Shown here piece by piece: positions 1 to 8,836 of a DNA stretch of 37,500 nucleotides; position 1 is the stretch's first letter; every line of letters starts with the position of its first letter. This DNA comes from Leisingera caerulea DSM 24564 (GTDB taxonomy: Bacteria > Pseudomonadota > Alphaproteobacteria > Rhodobacterales > Rhodobacteraceae). Made by a program: the position numbers and the translations under genes. Under the pieces are notes generated by a model, which was given only the letters and a program-made list of their open reading frames with translations, made no database searches and was not told the DNA's origin. The stretch lies in the NCBI RefSeq assembly GCF_000473325.1, contig NZ_KI421513.1, positions 1,020,717 to 1,058,216 on the forward strand. Direction: 5' to 3'.

Positions 1-477
1 CCAGCGTGTCCCACCGTCTCTCCGGTGTGTTTCCCGTCCAATCCCGCGTCGCCCTGTCTGGCTCAGCGTCCCGTCCGGTGTGTCTCAGCAGCGCCTCAGC
101 GCCGCCGGTGAGGGGGCTTTTACGGTTACCCCCCAGAACCCGCAACCCTAAAATTCAGAAAAACGCCAAAATCCGCAAAGAAAAATCACACATCCAACAA
201 AATCAAAGACTTACACCAAAACAAAGTCAGCACCCCTGACCCGCTTTCCGCCCCAGCCCCACCCCGCAATCCGCCCGGAACACCCCAAATCCGAAGCCAA
301 AACCACTTACCCACAGACTCGCACCCCTTATCCACAGAACCAGCCCAGGAATCGCACCAAAGCCAACAGACTCACCCCCCTACCCTTGCCCCAAACCCCC
401 CGGGGGAACCCGGCCAACGGCCAAAGAGGGCAAAGCACCAAAGAAAAGGGACGGCCAAAAGGACGCCCTTCAAAGCT
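1..477. other. C-rich intergenic stretch, no gene seen
   Basis: I find no convincing gene here. The sequence is strongly C-rich on the plus strand, with an A-rich patch at about 150-235. A short open frame at 6-239 has low-complexity Ser/Arg/Pro composition and looks like chance. Two DnaA-box-like 9-mers lie at 307-315 and 328-336 and are listed separately. Confidence 0.6.
307..336 (+). promoter_or_regulatory. Pair of DnaA-box-like 9-mers
   Basis: TTATCCACA at 328-336 matches the DnaA-box consensus exactly, and TTACCCACA at 307-315 differs by one base. They lie in the same orientation, 21 bp apart (about two helical turns), just downstream of an A-rich patch. Two boxes do not make an origin, and no dnaA, parAB or repABC gene is nearby, so this may be a DnaA titration or regulatory site, or chance. 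Confidence 0.3.
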
Positions 478-1203
478 TCAGCGCTCCAGCATGTCCAAGC
501 CTGCAACAAGATCGCGGCACATGCCCGCCTCTTGCATGTGCTGGCGCAGACGCTGATTGTAGCCGCCGGGTGTGTTCAGGGCCTCAATCAGGTCCGCACA
601 GCCCGACTTTTCCAGGCTGCTGGCGACCAGTATCCGCAGGAAGGCCTCAGCCTGTGTCCTGTCTTGGACCCGCTCCCCCAGCCAGTCCGCCGCATCATTC
701 ACCATACGCGCAACCGGGGACAAAACAGCCTGAGCACAGAGGTAAGCGTTCAGTTCGGCCTCATCCTTCAAGGCAAATACCCTGTTTCCAGGCCCGAAGA
801 TTTGCTCGACCAGCCGCGTGTCTCCCATCGCCATGATTGGAGAGCCGCCCTGTGCAATTCCCGGGAAGGGCATCATCACAGCCGCCGCGCGCGCCGGTGC
901 CGTCAGATCCGCTATCCGGTCCAATCCGGCCCCGGCCATGAAGGAGATCACCTGCTGATCTTCCCGGAGCACCAGACCGGAAAGGATGCCCTCCGCCGCT
1001 TCCGCCATCAGGCCCAGAAAAACCACGTCGCTGGCATCGGCGACCGCTTGGTTGCCGGCAACAGTGACGTCGCCGAATTCAGCTGCCAAAGCAGCTGATT
1101 GCGCCCGGCTGCGTTCGGACACCGTGATCCGGTGCCCCCTGCCTGCAAGCCCCCGAACCACTGCAGAGGTGATGGTGCCGCATCCCAGGAACCCCAATCG
1201 CAT
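478..1203 (-). CDS. ProC-like NAD(P)-binding reductase
   Basis: A 241-residue protein resembling pyrroline-5-carboxylate reductase, which makes proline from P5C with NAD(P)H in the cytoplasm. The N-terminus has a Rossmann dinucleotide-binding start (MRLGFLGCGTITSAVVRG, GxGxxx type). A mid-region with VMMPFPG matches the conserved substrate-side segment (usually RxMPNxP) only loosely. It is a little shorter than usual ProC (about 270). The start codon lies 1 nt past the stop of the upstream flavoprotein gene, so the two are probably translationally coupled. Coupling to a possible N-methylproline demethylase suggests a role in proline/imino-acid catabolism rather than housekeeping proline synthesis; that is inference. 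It could be another imine reductase of the same fold. Confidence 0.65.
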   Translation of the reverse strand: MRLGFLGCGTITSAVVRGLAGRGHRITVSERSRAQSAALAAEFGDVTVAGNQAVADASDVVFLGLMAEAAEGILSGLVLREDQQVISFMAGAGLDRIADLTAPARAAAVMMPFPGIAQGGSPIMAMGDTRLVEQIFGPGNRVFALKDEAELNAYLCAQAVLSPVARMVNDAADWLGERVQDRTQAEAFLRILVASSLEKSGCADLIEALNTPGGYNQRLRQHMQEAGMCRDLVAGLDMLER

Positions 1204-1204
1204 A

Positions 1205-3250
1205 TCAAATATCCTTCATCAGCCGCAGCGCATCGTAGATCGCCGCATGTGTATTGCGCGCCGAAACAGCATCGCCAATCCGGAACAGCTGGAACCGGCC
1301 ATCCGGGTTCGCCGCGACCGCCTGCGGGCGGCCGGCGATCAGCGCGCCGTGATCCACCTCGCCACGGTTTGCCGCGTGCTCCTTGAGCGCAAAGTACAAA
1401 TCATCCAGCGGCAGAGTTCCATAGTTGACCACGACCTGATCGTACTCCGCGCGGTAGACATGGCCGCTGTAATCTGTGCCGATGGCAGCTGTCAGCCGGT
1501 TGCCGCTGCGGGTGATCCCCACCAGGCGGCGGGCAACAGTAAAGCTCACATCCTTGTCCTGCAGCACCCGCATATAGGGCACCAGATTCATGCCCATGAT
1601 ATCCGGCGCAAACGTCCGGTCCGGTGTCATCACTTCGACACGGGCACCGGCTGCCGCCGCGGTTTCGGCCGCCATCAATCCGGGGTGGTCGCCGCTTTCG
1701 TCATAAATCAGTACTTGCCCTGCGGGTTTTACATCACCTGAGATGATGTCCCAGCTGGACACCGCATGCGGCAGGTCCGCCCCGGTTTCAAACAGCATCA
1801 TGTTCGGTATCCCGCCGGTCGCAACAATCACCACATCGGGGTCCAGGGCCATCACATCCTCCGCTTCGGCCCAGGTATTGAAGCGGAACGCCACATCCCG
1901 GGCCGCGCATTGCCCCATGCGCCAGTCTATGATCCCGATCATCTCGGCCCGGCGCGGGTTCTGCGCCGTCAAGCGCACCTGGCCGCCCGGTTCCGCGGCA
2001 GCTTCGAATACAGTCACGTCATGGCCGCGTTCCGCTGCGACCCGCGCCGCCTCCAGCCCGCCGGGGCCGGCGCCGACAATCACCACTTTCCTAGGGTTTT
2101 CTGCCGGTAAGATTTCATGGGGCATCGTCAGTTCGCGCCCGGTGGCCGCATTGTGGATGCAGAGTGCTTCACCCGCCTGGTAGATCCGGTCCAGACAATA
2201 GGTGGCGCCGACACAGGGGCGGATGCCGTCTTCGCGCCCCTCGATGATTTTCTTCACTACATGCGGGTCTGCCATATGGGCGCGGGTCATGCCGACCATG
2301 TCCAGCAGGCCGCTGGCAACCGCATGGCGGGCGGTGGCCACATCCGGGATCCGGGCAGCGTGGAAGGTCGTCATGCCGGTGGCCTTTTTCACCTCTCCGG
2401 CAAAATCCAGATGCGGTGCCGATTTCATGCCCTGCACCGGGATCACGTCGGTCATCGCCGGATCGGTGTGGATGCGGCCGCGGATCACGTTGAGGAAATC
2501 CACCATGCCGCTGTCCGCCAGTCGCCTGGAAATTTCAATCCCCTCTTCAGGAGGTATCCCGCCTGCCTGCGCCTCATCCGCGGTGTACCGGAGGCCGACG
2601 ATGAAATCCTCCCCAACCCTGTCCCTGACTGCGCGCAGCACGTCGAGCGGCATGCGCATCCGGCTGTCCAAAGATTGGCCGCCATAAGGCCCGTCAAGAT
2701 CATTGGTCAGCGGCGACCAGAACTGATCCAGGAGGTGGCCATAGACCTGCAGCTCGATGCCATCCATGCCGCCTGCCTTCATCCGCTCAGCGGCATCGGC
2801 GAAATCTGAGATGATGCGGGTAATGTCCCAGTCCTCCGCCAGCTTCGGGAAGGACCGGTGCGCAGGCTCCCGGTGGCGCGAGGAACTGACGGAGGGCAGC
2901 CAGTCACCCTTGTTCCAGCCGGTGCGGCGGCCCAGGTGGGTGAGCTGGATCATCACCGCCGCGCCGTGTTCGTGGACCTGATCGGTCAAGTTGCGGATCC
3001 ACGGAACCACTTCGTCCTTATAGGCAAGGATATTGTTAAACACCGGCGAGCTGTCGCGGCTGACCGCGGCCGAGCCGGCGGTCATCGTCAGCGCCACGCC
3101 CGCCTTGGCCCGTTCTGCGTGATAGGCCGCATAACGCTCCTTCGGCATGCCGTCTTCCGGATAGGCCGGTTCGTGGCTGGTGGTCATGATCCGGTTGCGC
3201 AGTGTCAGATGCTTCAACTGGTATGGTTGCAGCAGCGGATCCTTGGACAT
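1205..3250 (-). CDS. OYE/dienoyl-CoA-reductase-type flavoprotein, possible N-methylproline demethylase
   Basis: A 681-residue two-module flavoenzyme. The first ~370 residues form an Old Yellow Enzyme FMN barrel (LTLRNRI start, HLGRR, then the YGHLLDQFWSPLTN and YGG...SR motifs typical of this family). An Fe-S segment with Cys spacing C-x5-C-x11-C (RPCVGATYC...LC) follows, then an FAD/NAD(P) module with VVIVGAGPGGLEAA. The family includes 2,4-dienoyl-CoA reductase, trimethylamine and histamine dehydrogenases and N-methylproline (stachydrine-pathway) demethylases. I favour the last because of the coupled ProC-like gene. The start at 3250 is chosen over an upstream ATG at 3328 because AGGAGA sits just before it and the longer N-terminus overlaps the operator palindrome. 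Divergent from a TetR gene that probably regulates it. Confidence 0.7.
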   Translation of the reverse strand: MSKDPLLQPYQLKHLTLRNRIMTTSHEPAYPEDGMPKERYAAYHAERAKAGVALTMTAGSAAVSRDSSPVFNNILAYKDEVVPWIRNLTDQVHEHGAAVMIQLTHLGRRTGWNKGDWLPSVSSSRHREPAHRSFPKLAEDWDITRIISDFADAAERMKAGGMDGIELQVYGHLLDQFWSPLTNDLDGPYGGQSLDSRMRMPLDVLRAVRDRVGEDFIVGLRYTADEAQAGGIPPEEGIEISRRLADSGMVDFLNVIRGRIHTDPAMTDVIPVQGMKSAPHLDFAGEVKKATGMTTFHAARIPDVATARHAVASGLLDMVGMTRAHMADPHVVKKIIEGREDGIRPCVGATYCLDRIYQAGEALCIHNAATGRELTMPHEILPAENPRKVVIVGAGPGGLEAARVAAERGHDVTVFEAAAEPGGQVRLTAQNPRRAEMIGIIDWRMGQCAARDVAFRFNTWAEAEDVMALDPDVVIVATGGIPNMMLFETGADLPHAVSSWDIISGDVKPAGQVLIYDESGDHPGLMAAETAAAAGARVEVMTPDRTFAPDIMGMNLVPYMRVLQDKDVSFTVARRLVGITRSGNRLTAAIGTDYSGHVYRAEYDQVVVNYGTLPLDDLYFALKEHAANRGEVDHGALIAGRPQAVAANPDGRFQLFRIGDAVSARNTHAAIYDALRLMKDI

Positions 3251-3307
3251 GGGCGCGTCTCCTGGAACGGTGTTTTGGCAAGGGGAAGTGACGTGCGACT
3301 GGCCACT

Positions 3308-3325
3308 CTCGACATATATGTCGAG
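3308..3325. promoter_or_regulatory. 18-bp perfect palindrome, likely TetR operator
   Basis: CTCGACATATATGTCGAG is a perfect inverted repeat in the 136-bp gap between the divergent flavoprotein and TetR genes. Position, length and symmetry fit the operator of a dimeric TetR regulator controlling both promoters. Confidence 0.6.
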
Positions 3326-3386
3326 CAAACATGCATACCTGTCAAGAAGAGTTGCGACCGCCCTGCCCCGCTGCTATGGCTGGCGC

Positions 3387-4001
3387 ATGGACACACAGGA
3401 CATTTCCCGCCCGCGGCTGAGCGAAGAGGACTGGCTGGCTGCTGCCTATGAGGTGCTGACCGAGAGCGGGGTGGAAGCCGTGAAGGTAATGCCGCTGGCC
3501 AAACGGCTTGGTGTGGCGCGCACCAGTTTCTACTGGCACTTCAAGGACCGCGAAGAGCTACTGGAAGCAATGGTGCGGCGCTGGGAGGAGCGGAATACCG
3601 GCAATCTGGTGGCCCGGACCGAGGCCTATGCCGAGAGCATTGCGGAGGCAATGTTCAACCTTTTCGACTGCTGGATCGACCCGGGCCTGTTTGACGCACG
3701 GCTGGATCTGGCCATTCGCAACTGGGCGCGCAATGACTGCCGCCTGCAGGAACGGCTGGACCTGGCCGATGCCCGCCGCGAACAGGCCATGACGGATATG
3801 TTCATCCGTTTCGGCTATGCTGAAGCGGATGCGCTGATCCGCGCGCGGGCCATGATCTACACCCAGATCGGCTATATCTCGATGCAGGTGCACGAAAGCA
3901 CCGAATACCGGATTTCGCTGATGCCCGGCTGGATTGAGGTCTTCACAGGCACCCGCCCGGCGCAGCGGGATCTGGACCGGTTCCTGTCCCGGCACCGCTG
4001 A
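3387..4001 (+). CDS. TetR-family transcriptional regulator
   Basis: A 204-residue DNA-binding repressor. Residues about 10-60 carry the TetR helix-turn-helix (LTESGVEAVKVMPLAKRLGVARTSFYWHFKDREELLEAM; the TSFYWHFKDREEL recognition region is diagnostic). The remaining helical part is the ligand-binding and dimerisation domain, of usual family length. I chose the ATG at 3387 because the helix-turn-helix starts at the normal distance from it; a longer in-frame extension back to 3180 runs through the operator. It is divergent from the flavoprotein/ProC-like pair and probably represses that pair and itself through the palindrome at 3308-3325. The ligand is unknown; a betaine or N-methylated amino acid would fit the neighbours. 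Confidence 0.85.
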   Translation: MDTQDISRPRLSEEDWLAAAYEVLTESGVEAVKVMPLAKRLGVARTSFYWHFKDREELLEAMVRRWEERNTGNLVARTEAYAESIAEAMFNLFDCWIDPGLFDARLDLAIRNWARNDCRLQERLDLADARREQAMTDMFIRFGYAEADALIRARAMIYTQIGYISMQVHESTEYRISLMPGWIEVFTGTRPAQRDLDRFLSRHR

Positions 4002-4112
4002 ACCGGGCTTAACCCTGCAAAGTCACCGGCATACTGAGCTGCCCTCCCTCTGACGCGAGCTCTCCCGCCTGCCTGCCAGCCATCGCAGATGCCAGCCTGC
4101 CAGTTGGGCCGG

Positions 4113-4165
4113 GCGCCGCGCCTTTTGAGGCGCAGCGCAGGTCGCTTCGGGCACAGCCCGAAGCG
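4113..4165. repeat. Clustered hairpins (REP-like) in intergenic gap
   Basis: The gap after the TetR gene holds two adjacent hairpins: GCGCC-ttttga-GGCGC at 4118-4133, flanked by further partly complementary GC-rich sequence, and CGCTTCGGGC-aca-GCCCGAAGCG at 4143-4165. They are not followed by a T-run and look like a REP-type palindromic unit. No second copy was found in this window. Confidence 0.35.
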
Positions 4166-4252
4166 AAACACATCGGCGGAATTTGCGGCCAAGCATCCCG
4201 GGTCTGCGTGGCACTGCCGCGCCGGGCACCAGCCTGGCGCCCCAAACGAAAC

Positions 4253-4279
4253 GGGCGCGGAATCCCTGATTCCGCGCCC
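4253..4279 (-). terminator. Intrinsic terminator of the formate dehydrogenase operon
   Basis: A perfect 12-bp stem (GGGCGCGGAATC / GATTCCGCGCCC) with a 3-nt loop lies about 30 nt past the stop of the formate dehydrogenase alpha gene. On the minus strand it is followed by GTTTCGTTT, a moderately T-rich tail. It could also serve the convergent TetR gene. Confidence 0.7.
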
Positions 4280-4307
4280 GCCCTGTTTACTCACTCAGGA
4301 TGCCGGT

Positions 4308-7082
4308 TTACTCGGCTGCGATCTGCCCTTCGATCTTTTCGACCTTCACCGCCGAGAATTTGAACTCTGGGATCTTACCATAGGGGTCCAGCGCCGGGTT
4401 GGTCAGGATGTTGGCCGCCGCCTCCACATAGGCGAAAGGCACGAACACCATATCCTCGGCAATCGCCCGGTCGGCCCGCGCCATGATCTCGATCGAACCG
4501 CGGCGGGTAGACAGGCGGATCATCTCGCCAGGCTCGATGCCCATCAGCTTGAGCGTGCGCGGGTTGAGCGAGCAGTTCGCCTCCGGCTCCACCGCATCCA
4601 GAACCTTGGACCGCCGGGTCATCGACCCGGTGTGCCAATGCTCCAGCTGGCGGCCGGTGGTCATTATCATCGGGAACTCTTCATCCGGCGCCTCATCCGG
4701 CGGGATGACCGAAGCCGGGGTAAAGCGGGCCCGGCCCTCAGGGCGCGGGAAGCCGTCACCGAAAACAATCGCCTGACCGGGGTCGGTCTCATGCAGCGAC
4801 GGGTAGGTGATGGTCTCGGTTTCCAGACGCTCCCAAGTGATGTTGTTCAAGGACTTCATGTTCAGCTTCATCTCGGCGAAGACTTCGCTCACATCCTTGT
4901 AGTCCCAGGGCAGGCCGATGCGCTGCGCCAGCTCGACAGTGACCTGCCAGTCCTCGCGCGCTTCGCCCGGAGGCGCAACAGCAGGACGCACCCGCTGCAC
5001 CTGACGGTTGGTGTTCGACACGGTGCCGTTCTTCTCATACAGCGCCGAGGCCGGCAGGATGATGTCGGCATAGTTCGCCGTCTCGGTCAGGAAGATGTCC
5101 TGAACGATCATCAGCTCCAGCTTGGCAAAGGCGTCGCGCGCGTGGTCCGCATCCGGGTCGGACATCGCAGGGTTTTCACCCTGGATGTACATGCCCTTGA
5201 TGTTGCCGGCATAGGCCTCGTCCACGATCTCAGTCACGGTCAGGCCCTTCTCATTCGAGAAGTCGCCGCCGCCCCAGACATCGGTAAAGCTCTTGCGGAC
5301 ATCATCCGAGGTCACGGTCTGGTAATCCGGCAGGAACATCGGGATGAGGCCTGCGTCGGAAGCACCCTGCACATTGTTCTGGCCGCGCAGCGGGTGGAGG
5401 CCTGCGCCCGGCTTGCCCACGTTGCCGGTCATCAGCGCCAGCGAGATCAGGCAGCGCGAGTTGTCTGTGCCGTGAATGTGCTGGGAGACGCCCATGCCCC
5501 AGAAAATCAGGCCTGCCTTGCCGCCCGCAAAGATGCGCGCAACACTGCGCAGCTGCTCAGGGGAGACGCCGCAGATTTCCGACATCTTTTCAGGCGTGAA
5601 CTGCGCCAGATGCTGTTTTTCCGCTTCCCAGTTCTCGGTGTACTTGTCGATATACTCCTGATCGTACAGGCCTTCCTCGACAATCACGCTCATGATCGCG
5701 TTCAGCATCGACACGTCCGCGCCGGGGCGGAACTGCACCATTTCGGTGGCAAAACGGCGCAGGCCAACTCCGCGCGGATCCATCACGATGAGCTTGCCGC
5801 CGCGCTTGGTGAACTGCTTGAAATAGGTCGCCGCGACCGGGTGGTTCTCGATCGGGTTGGAGCCGATCACGATCGCCACATCCGCGTTTTCGATTTCGTT
5901 GAAGGTCGCGGTCACAGCACCGGAACCGACGTTTTCGATCAGCGCCGCAACGGATGACGCGTGGCACAAACGGGTGCAGTGGTCGACGTTGTTGTGCTTG
6001 AAACCCTGGCGGATGAACTTCTGGAAGAGGTAAGCCTCTTCATTGGTGCATTTCGCCGAACCGAAGCCCGCAACCGACTTCGGGTTCTCGTCCCGCAACT
6101 TCATCAGGCCCTTGGCGGCCAGATCCATTGCCTCTTCCCAGGTTGCTTCGCGGAAATGGGTCGACAGGTTGCCCGGATCGACGTTCAGGCCCTTGGCCGG
6201 AGCGTCGTCGCGGCGGATCAGCGGCTTGGTCAGGCGGTGGGGGTGGTGAATATAGTCAAAGCCGAAGCGGCCCTTAACGCACAGGCGGCCTTCGTTCGCC
6301 GGGCCGTTGATGCCGTCGACGTATTTGACCTTGCCGTCCTTTACCTTGAGGCTGACCTTGCAGCCGACGCCGCAGAACGGGCAGACGCTTTCGGTCTCGG
6401 AATCGTAGTCCTTGCTGTCGCCAACCTGGTTTTCGTCCATCACAGTGGCGGGCATCAGCGCGCCGGTCGGGCAGGCCTGCACGCATTCGCCGCAGGCGAC
6501 ACAGGTGGATTGGCCCATCGGGTCAGCAATGTCGAAGGTCGGAAAGGCGTTGTGGCCGCGGCCGGCCATACCGATCACGTCGTTCACCTGAACTTCGCGG
6601 CAGGCACGCACGCACAGGCCGCAGGAGATACAGGCGTCCAGGTTCACCTTCATGGCAACGTGGCTGTCATCCAGCAGCGGGATGCGGCCCTCTTCCAGCT
6701 TGGGGAAGCGGCTCTCGGTAACTCCGTTCAGCTCTGCCATGTCCCACATGTGGGAGGACTTGTCGTGCGCCTCTTCCTTCTTGGGCTGGTCGGCAACCAG
6801 CAGCTCCATCACCATCTTGCGGGCGTTTTCAGCGCGTGCGTTGTTGGTGGTGACAACCATGCCCTCGGCGGGTTCGCGGATGCAGGAGGCTGCCAGAGTG
6901 CGCTCGCCCTCGATCTCCACCATGCAGGCGCGGCAGTTTCCGTCCGGGCGGTAGCCCGGCTGCGGCTTGTGGCACAGGTGCGGGATCTTCAGCCCGCGGC
7001 CGTTGGCGACTTCCCAGATGGTCAGGCCCTTGTCCGCCGTGACCTGTTCGCCATCGAGTGTGAATGTGACTTTATCGCTCAT
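4308..7082 (-). CDS. fdsA: NAD-dependent formate dehydrogenase, molybdenum catalytic (alpha) subunit
   Basis: A 924-residue catalytic subunit that oxidises formate to CO2 at a bis-MGD Mo centre and passes electrons through Fe-S clusters to the NAD-reducing subunit. N-terminal plant-type [2Fe-2S] ligands are C37, C50, C53 and C67. Two ferredoxin-type [4Fe-4S] motifs follow at C151-C161 (CISCGLC) and C194-C204 (CVACGEC). A further [4Fe-4S] site is CPFCGVGC at 234-241 with C268. The catalytic pair is C373-H374 (RLCHASS), so it is a Cys and not a selenocysteine enzyme. No NuoG-like His-Cys3 motif is visible at residues 100-145. Length is close to FdsA/Fdh1A. The start lies 3 nt past the stop of the beta-subunit gene. 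It is equally called fdhF or fdh1A. Confidence 0.93.
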   Translation of the reverse strand: MSDKVTFTLDGEQVTADKGLTIWEVANGRGLKIPHLCHKPQPGYRPDGNCRACMVEIEGERTLAASCIREPAEGMVVTTNNARAENARKMVMELLVADQPKKEEAHDKSSHMWDMAELNGVTESRFPKLEEGRIPLLDDSHVAMKVNLDACISCGLCVRACREVQVNDVIGMAGRGHNAFPTFDIADPMGQSTCVACGECVQACPTGALMPATVMDENQVGDSKDYDSETESVCPFCGVGCKVSLKVKDGKVKYVDGINGPANEGRLCVKGRFGFDYIHHPHRLTKPLIRRDDAPAKGLNVDPGNLSTHFREATWEEAMDLAAKGLMKLRDENPKSVAGFGSAKCTNEEAYLFQKFIRQGFKHNNVDHCTRLCHASSVAALIENVGSGAVTATFNEIENADVAIVIGSNPIENHPVAATYFKQFTKRGGKLIVMDPRGVGLRRFATEMVQFRPGADVSMLNAIMSVIVEEGLYDQEYIDKYTENWEAEKQHLAQFTPEKMSEICGVSPEQLRSVARIFAGGKAGLIFWGMGVSQHIHGTDNSRCLISLALMTGNVGKPGAGLHPLRGQNNVQGASDAGLIPMFLPDYQTVTSDDVRKSFTDVWGGGDFSNEKGLTVTEIVDEAYAGNIKGMYIQGENPAMSDPDADHARDAFAKLELMIVQDIFLTETANYADIILPASALYEKNGTVSNTNRQVQRVRPAVAPPGEAREDWQVTVELAQRIGLPWDYKDVSEVFAEMKLNMKSLNNITWERLETETITYPSLHETDPGQAIVFGDGFPRPEGRARFTPASVIPPDEAPDEEFPMIMTTGRQLEHWHTGSMTRRSKVLDAVEPEANCSLNPRTLKLMGIEPGEMIRLSTRRGSIEIMARADRAIAEDMVFVPFAYVEAAANILTNPALDPYGKIPEFKFSAVKVEKIEGQIAAE

Positions 7083-7085
7083 GGC

Positions 7086-8774
7086 TCAGACCTCATCCGG
7101 AAAATGTTTCATGGTCAGGCGGATCGGGTTCGGCGCAGCCTGGCCCAGACCGCAGATCGACGCATCGACCATTGCGGTGCTCAGCTCTTCCAAGAGGCCC
7201 TGATCCCACTTCTTCTCGCTCATCAGCTTCACGGCTTTTTCGCAGCCTACCCGGCAGGGGGTGCACTGGCCGCAGCTTTCGTCCTCGAAGAAGCGCAGCA
7301 TGTTCAGCGCCGCGTCGCGGGCCGAGTCCTGATCAGACAGCACCACCACGGCAGCGGAGCCGATGAAGGTGCCATGCGGCTGCAGCGTGTCAAAGTCGAG
7401 CGGAACGTCATTCATCGACGCAGGCAGCAGGCCAGAGGACGGGCCGCCCGGCTGATAGGCCTTGAAGGCATGACCGTCCAGCATCCCGCCGCAGGCTTCG
7501 ATGATGTCGGTGATGGTGGAACCGGCGGGCAGCAGATGCACGCCCGGGTTCTTCACCCGGCCCGACACCGAGTAGCTGCGCAGGCCCTTGCGGCCGTTCT
7601 TCTCAACCGAGTTCAGGCATTCCGGGCCTTCGCGGCAGATCTTGGCGACCCAGTAAAGGGTCTCGACGTTGTGGACGAGGGTCGGGCGCCCGAAGACACC
7701 CACCTGCGCCACAAACGGCGGACGGTGGCGCGGCTCGCCGCGCTTGCCTTCGATCGACTCGATCATCGCGCTTTCTTCACCGCAGATATAGGCCCCTGCC
7801 CCGCGGCGCAGGTCGATGTAACCTTCCTCCACGATGCCGGCGTCTTCCAGCGCCTTGATCTCGCGGCGCAGGATTTCCAGCACCGCCGGATATTCATCGC
7901 GCATGTAGATAAAGGCTTTCTCGGCCTCGACCGCCCAAGACGCGATCAGCATACCTTCGAGGAAGACGTGCGGGGTACGCTCCAGGTAATAACGGTCCTT
8001 AAAGGTGCCGGGTTCGCCCTCGTCGCCGTTCACCGCGAGGTAGCGCGGGCCGTCGTTGGCGCGGACAAAGCCCCATTTGGTACCGGACGGGAAGCCAGCG
8101 CCGCCCAGGCCGCGCAGGCCGGCTTCTTTGACTTTCGCCTGAACTGCTTCCCAGTCGCCAACCGCACGCAGGTCTTTCAGCGTGGCATAGCCACCTTCGG
8201 CCTCATAGGCGGCGAAGGTTTCATACTCAGGAATGTGGGCGTGAGTGTCGTCCGCCGCAATCGCCGCTTCCACTTTCTCGACGGTGGCGTGGTCGATATG
8301 GTTGTGGCCGATTTCCAGAACCGGCGCGGTGTCGCAGCGGCCCATGCAAGGCGCGCGCAGCACCCGGACCTGGCTTGCGTCCAGACCGTCTTCCAGTGCT
8401 TTCTGAAGTTGCTGGGCACCTGCCAGTTCACAGGAAAGCGAGTCGCAGACCCGGATGGTAAGCGCCGGAGGCGGAGTCTCGCCCTCCTTCACCACATCAA
8501 AATGAGCATAGAAGCTGGCGACCTCGTAGATCTCAGCCTGGCCGGTGCGCATCTCTTCGGCCAGCGCCCGGATGTGCGCGGTGCTCAGATGGCCGTATTT
8601 GTCCTGAATCAGATGCAGGAACTCGATCAGCAGGTCACGGTTGCGCGGGCGGTCCCCCAGCAGTTCCTGAACCTCGCTCAGCGCAGCATCATCGACCTGG
8701 CGTCCTTTCGGGGTTTTGCGCCCCTTGCCGCGGCCGGACTTCCATACGCCCTTGCTATCATCCAATGGTGCCAT
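7086..8774 (-). CDS. NAD-dependent formate dehydrogenase, fused NuoE/NuoF-like diaphorase (beta) subunit
   Basis: A 562-residue fusion of the gamma-like (NuoE/FdsG) and beta-like (NuoF/FdsB) subunits, comparable to Fdh1B of Methylobacterium. Residues about 25-165 are thioredoxin-like with [2Fe-2S] ligands C110, C115, C143 and C147. From about 195 on is the NuoF-like part: RGLGGAGFPSGTKW (222-235) and NGDEGEPGTFKDR (250-262) form FMN/NADH sites, GAGAYICGEESAM lies near 327-339, and the C-terminal [4Fe-4S] ligands are C502, C505, C508 and C542. It transfers electrons from the alpha subunit to NAD+ in the cytoplasm. GGAGG lies a few bases before the ATG. It is the first gene of the operon, followed by the alpha subunit; no fdhD or fdsD is seen next to it. 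Confidence 0.92.
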   Translation of the reverse strand: MAPLDDSKGVWKSGRGKGRKTPKGRQVDDAALSEVQELLGDRPRNRDLLIEFLHLIQDKYGHLSTAHIRALAEEMRTGQAEIYEVASFYAHFDVVKEGETPPPALTIRVCDSLSCELAGAQQLQKALEDGLDASQVRVLRAPCMGRCDTAPVLEIGHNHIDHATVEKVEAAIAADDTHAHIPEYETFAAYEAEGGYATLKDLRAVGDWEAVQAKVKEAGLRGLGGAGFPSGTKWGFVRANDGPRYLAVNGDEGEPGTFKDRYYLERTPHVFLEGMLIASWAVEAEKAFIYMRDEYPAVLEILRREIKALEDAGIVEEGYIDLRRGAGAYICGEESAMIESIEGKRGEPRHRPPFVAQVGVFGRPTLVHNVETLYWVAKICREGPECLNSVEKNGRKGLRSYSVSGRVKNPGVHLLPAGSTITDIIEACGGMLDGHAFKAYQPGGPSSGLLPASMNDVPLDFDTLQPHGTFIGSAAVVVLSDQDSARDAALNMLRFFEDESCGQCTPCRVGCEKAVKLMSEKKWDQGLLEELSTAMVDASICGLGQAAPNPIRLTMKHFPDEV

Positions 8775-8836
8775 GGGATCCTCCAGTCAGCACGTCTTTC
8801 ATTCCGCCAATGCCATCAAGAATGAATATCGTCAAA

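Noticed and set aside
6..239. 77-codon open frame at the window start
   Set aside because: Low-complexity Ser/Arg/Pro translation, no ribosome site and no family features.
4089..8825. Long open frames on the plus strand opposite the formate dehydrogenase genes (4089-5957 and 5961-8825)
   Set aside because: They are antisense shadows of GC-rich genes with strong family matches on the minus strand; their translations are His/Arg/Asp-rich without motifs.
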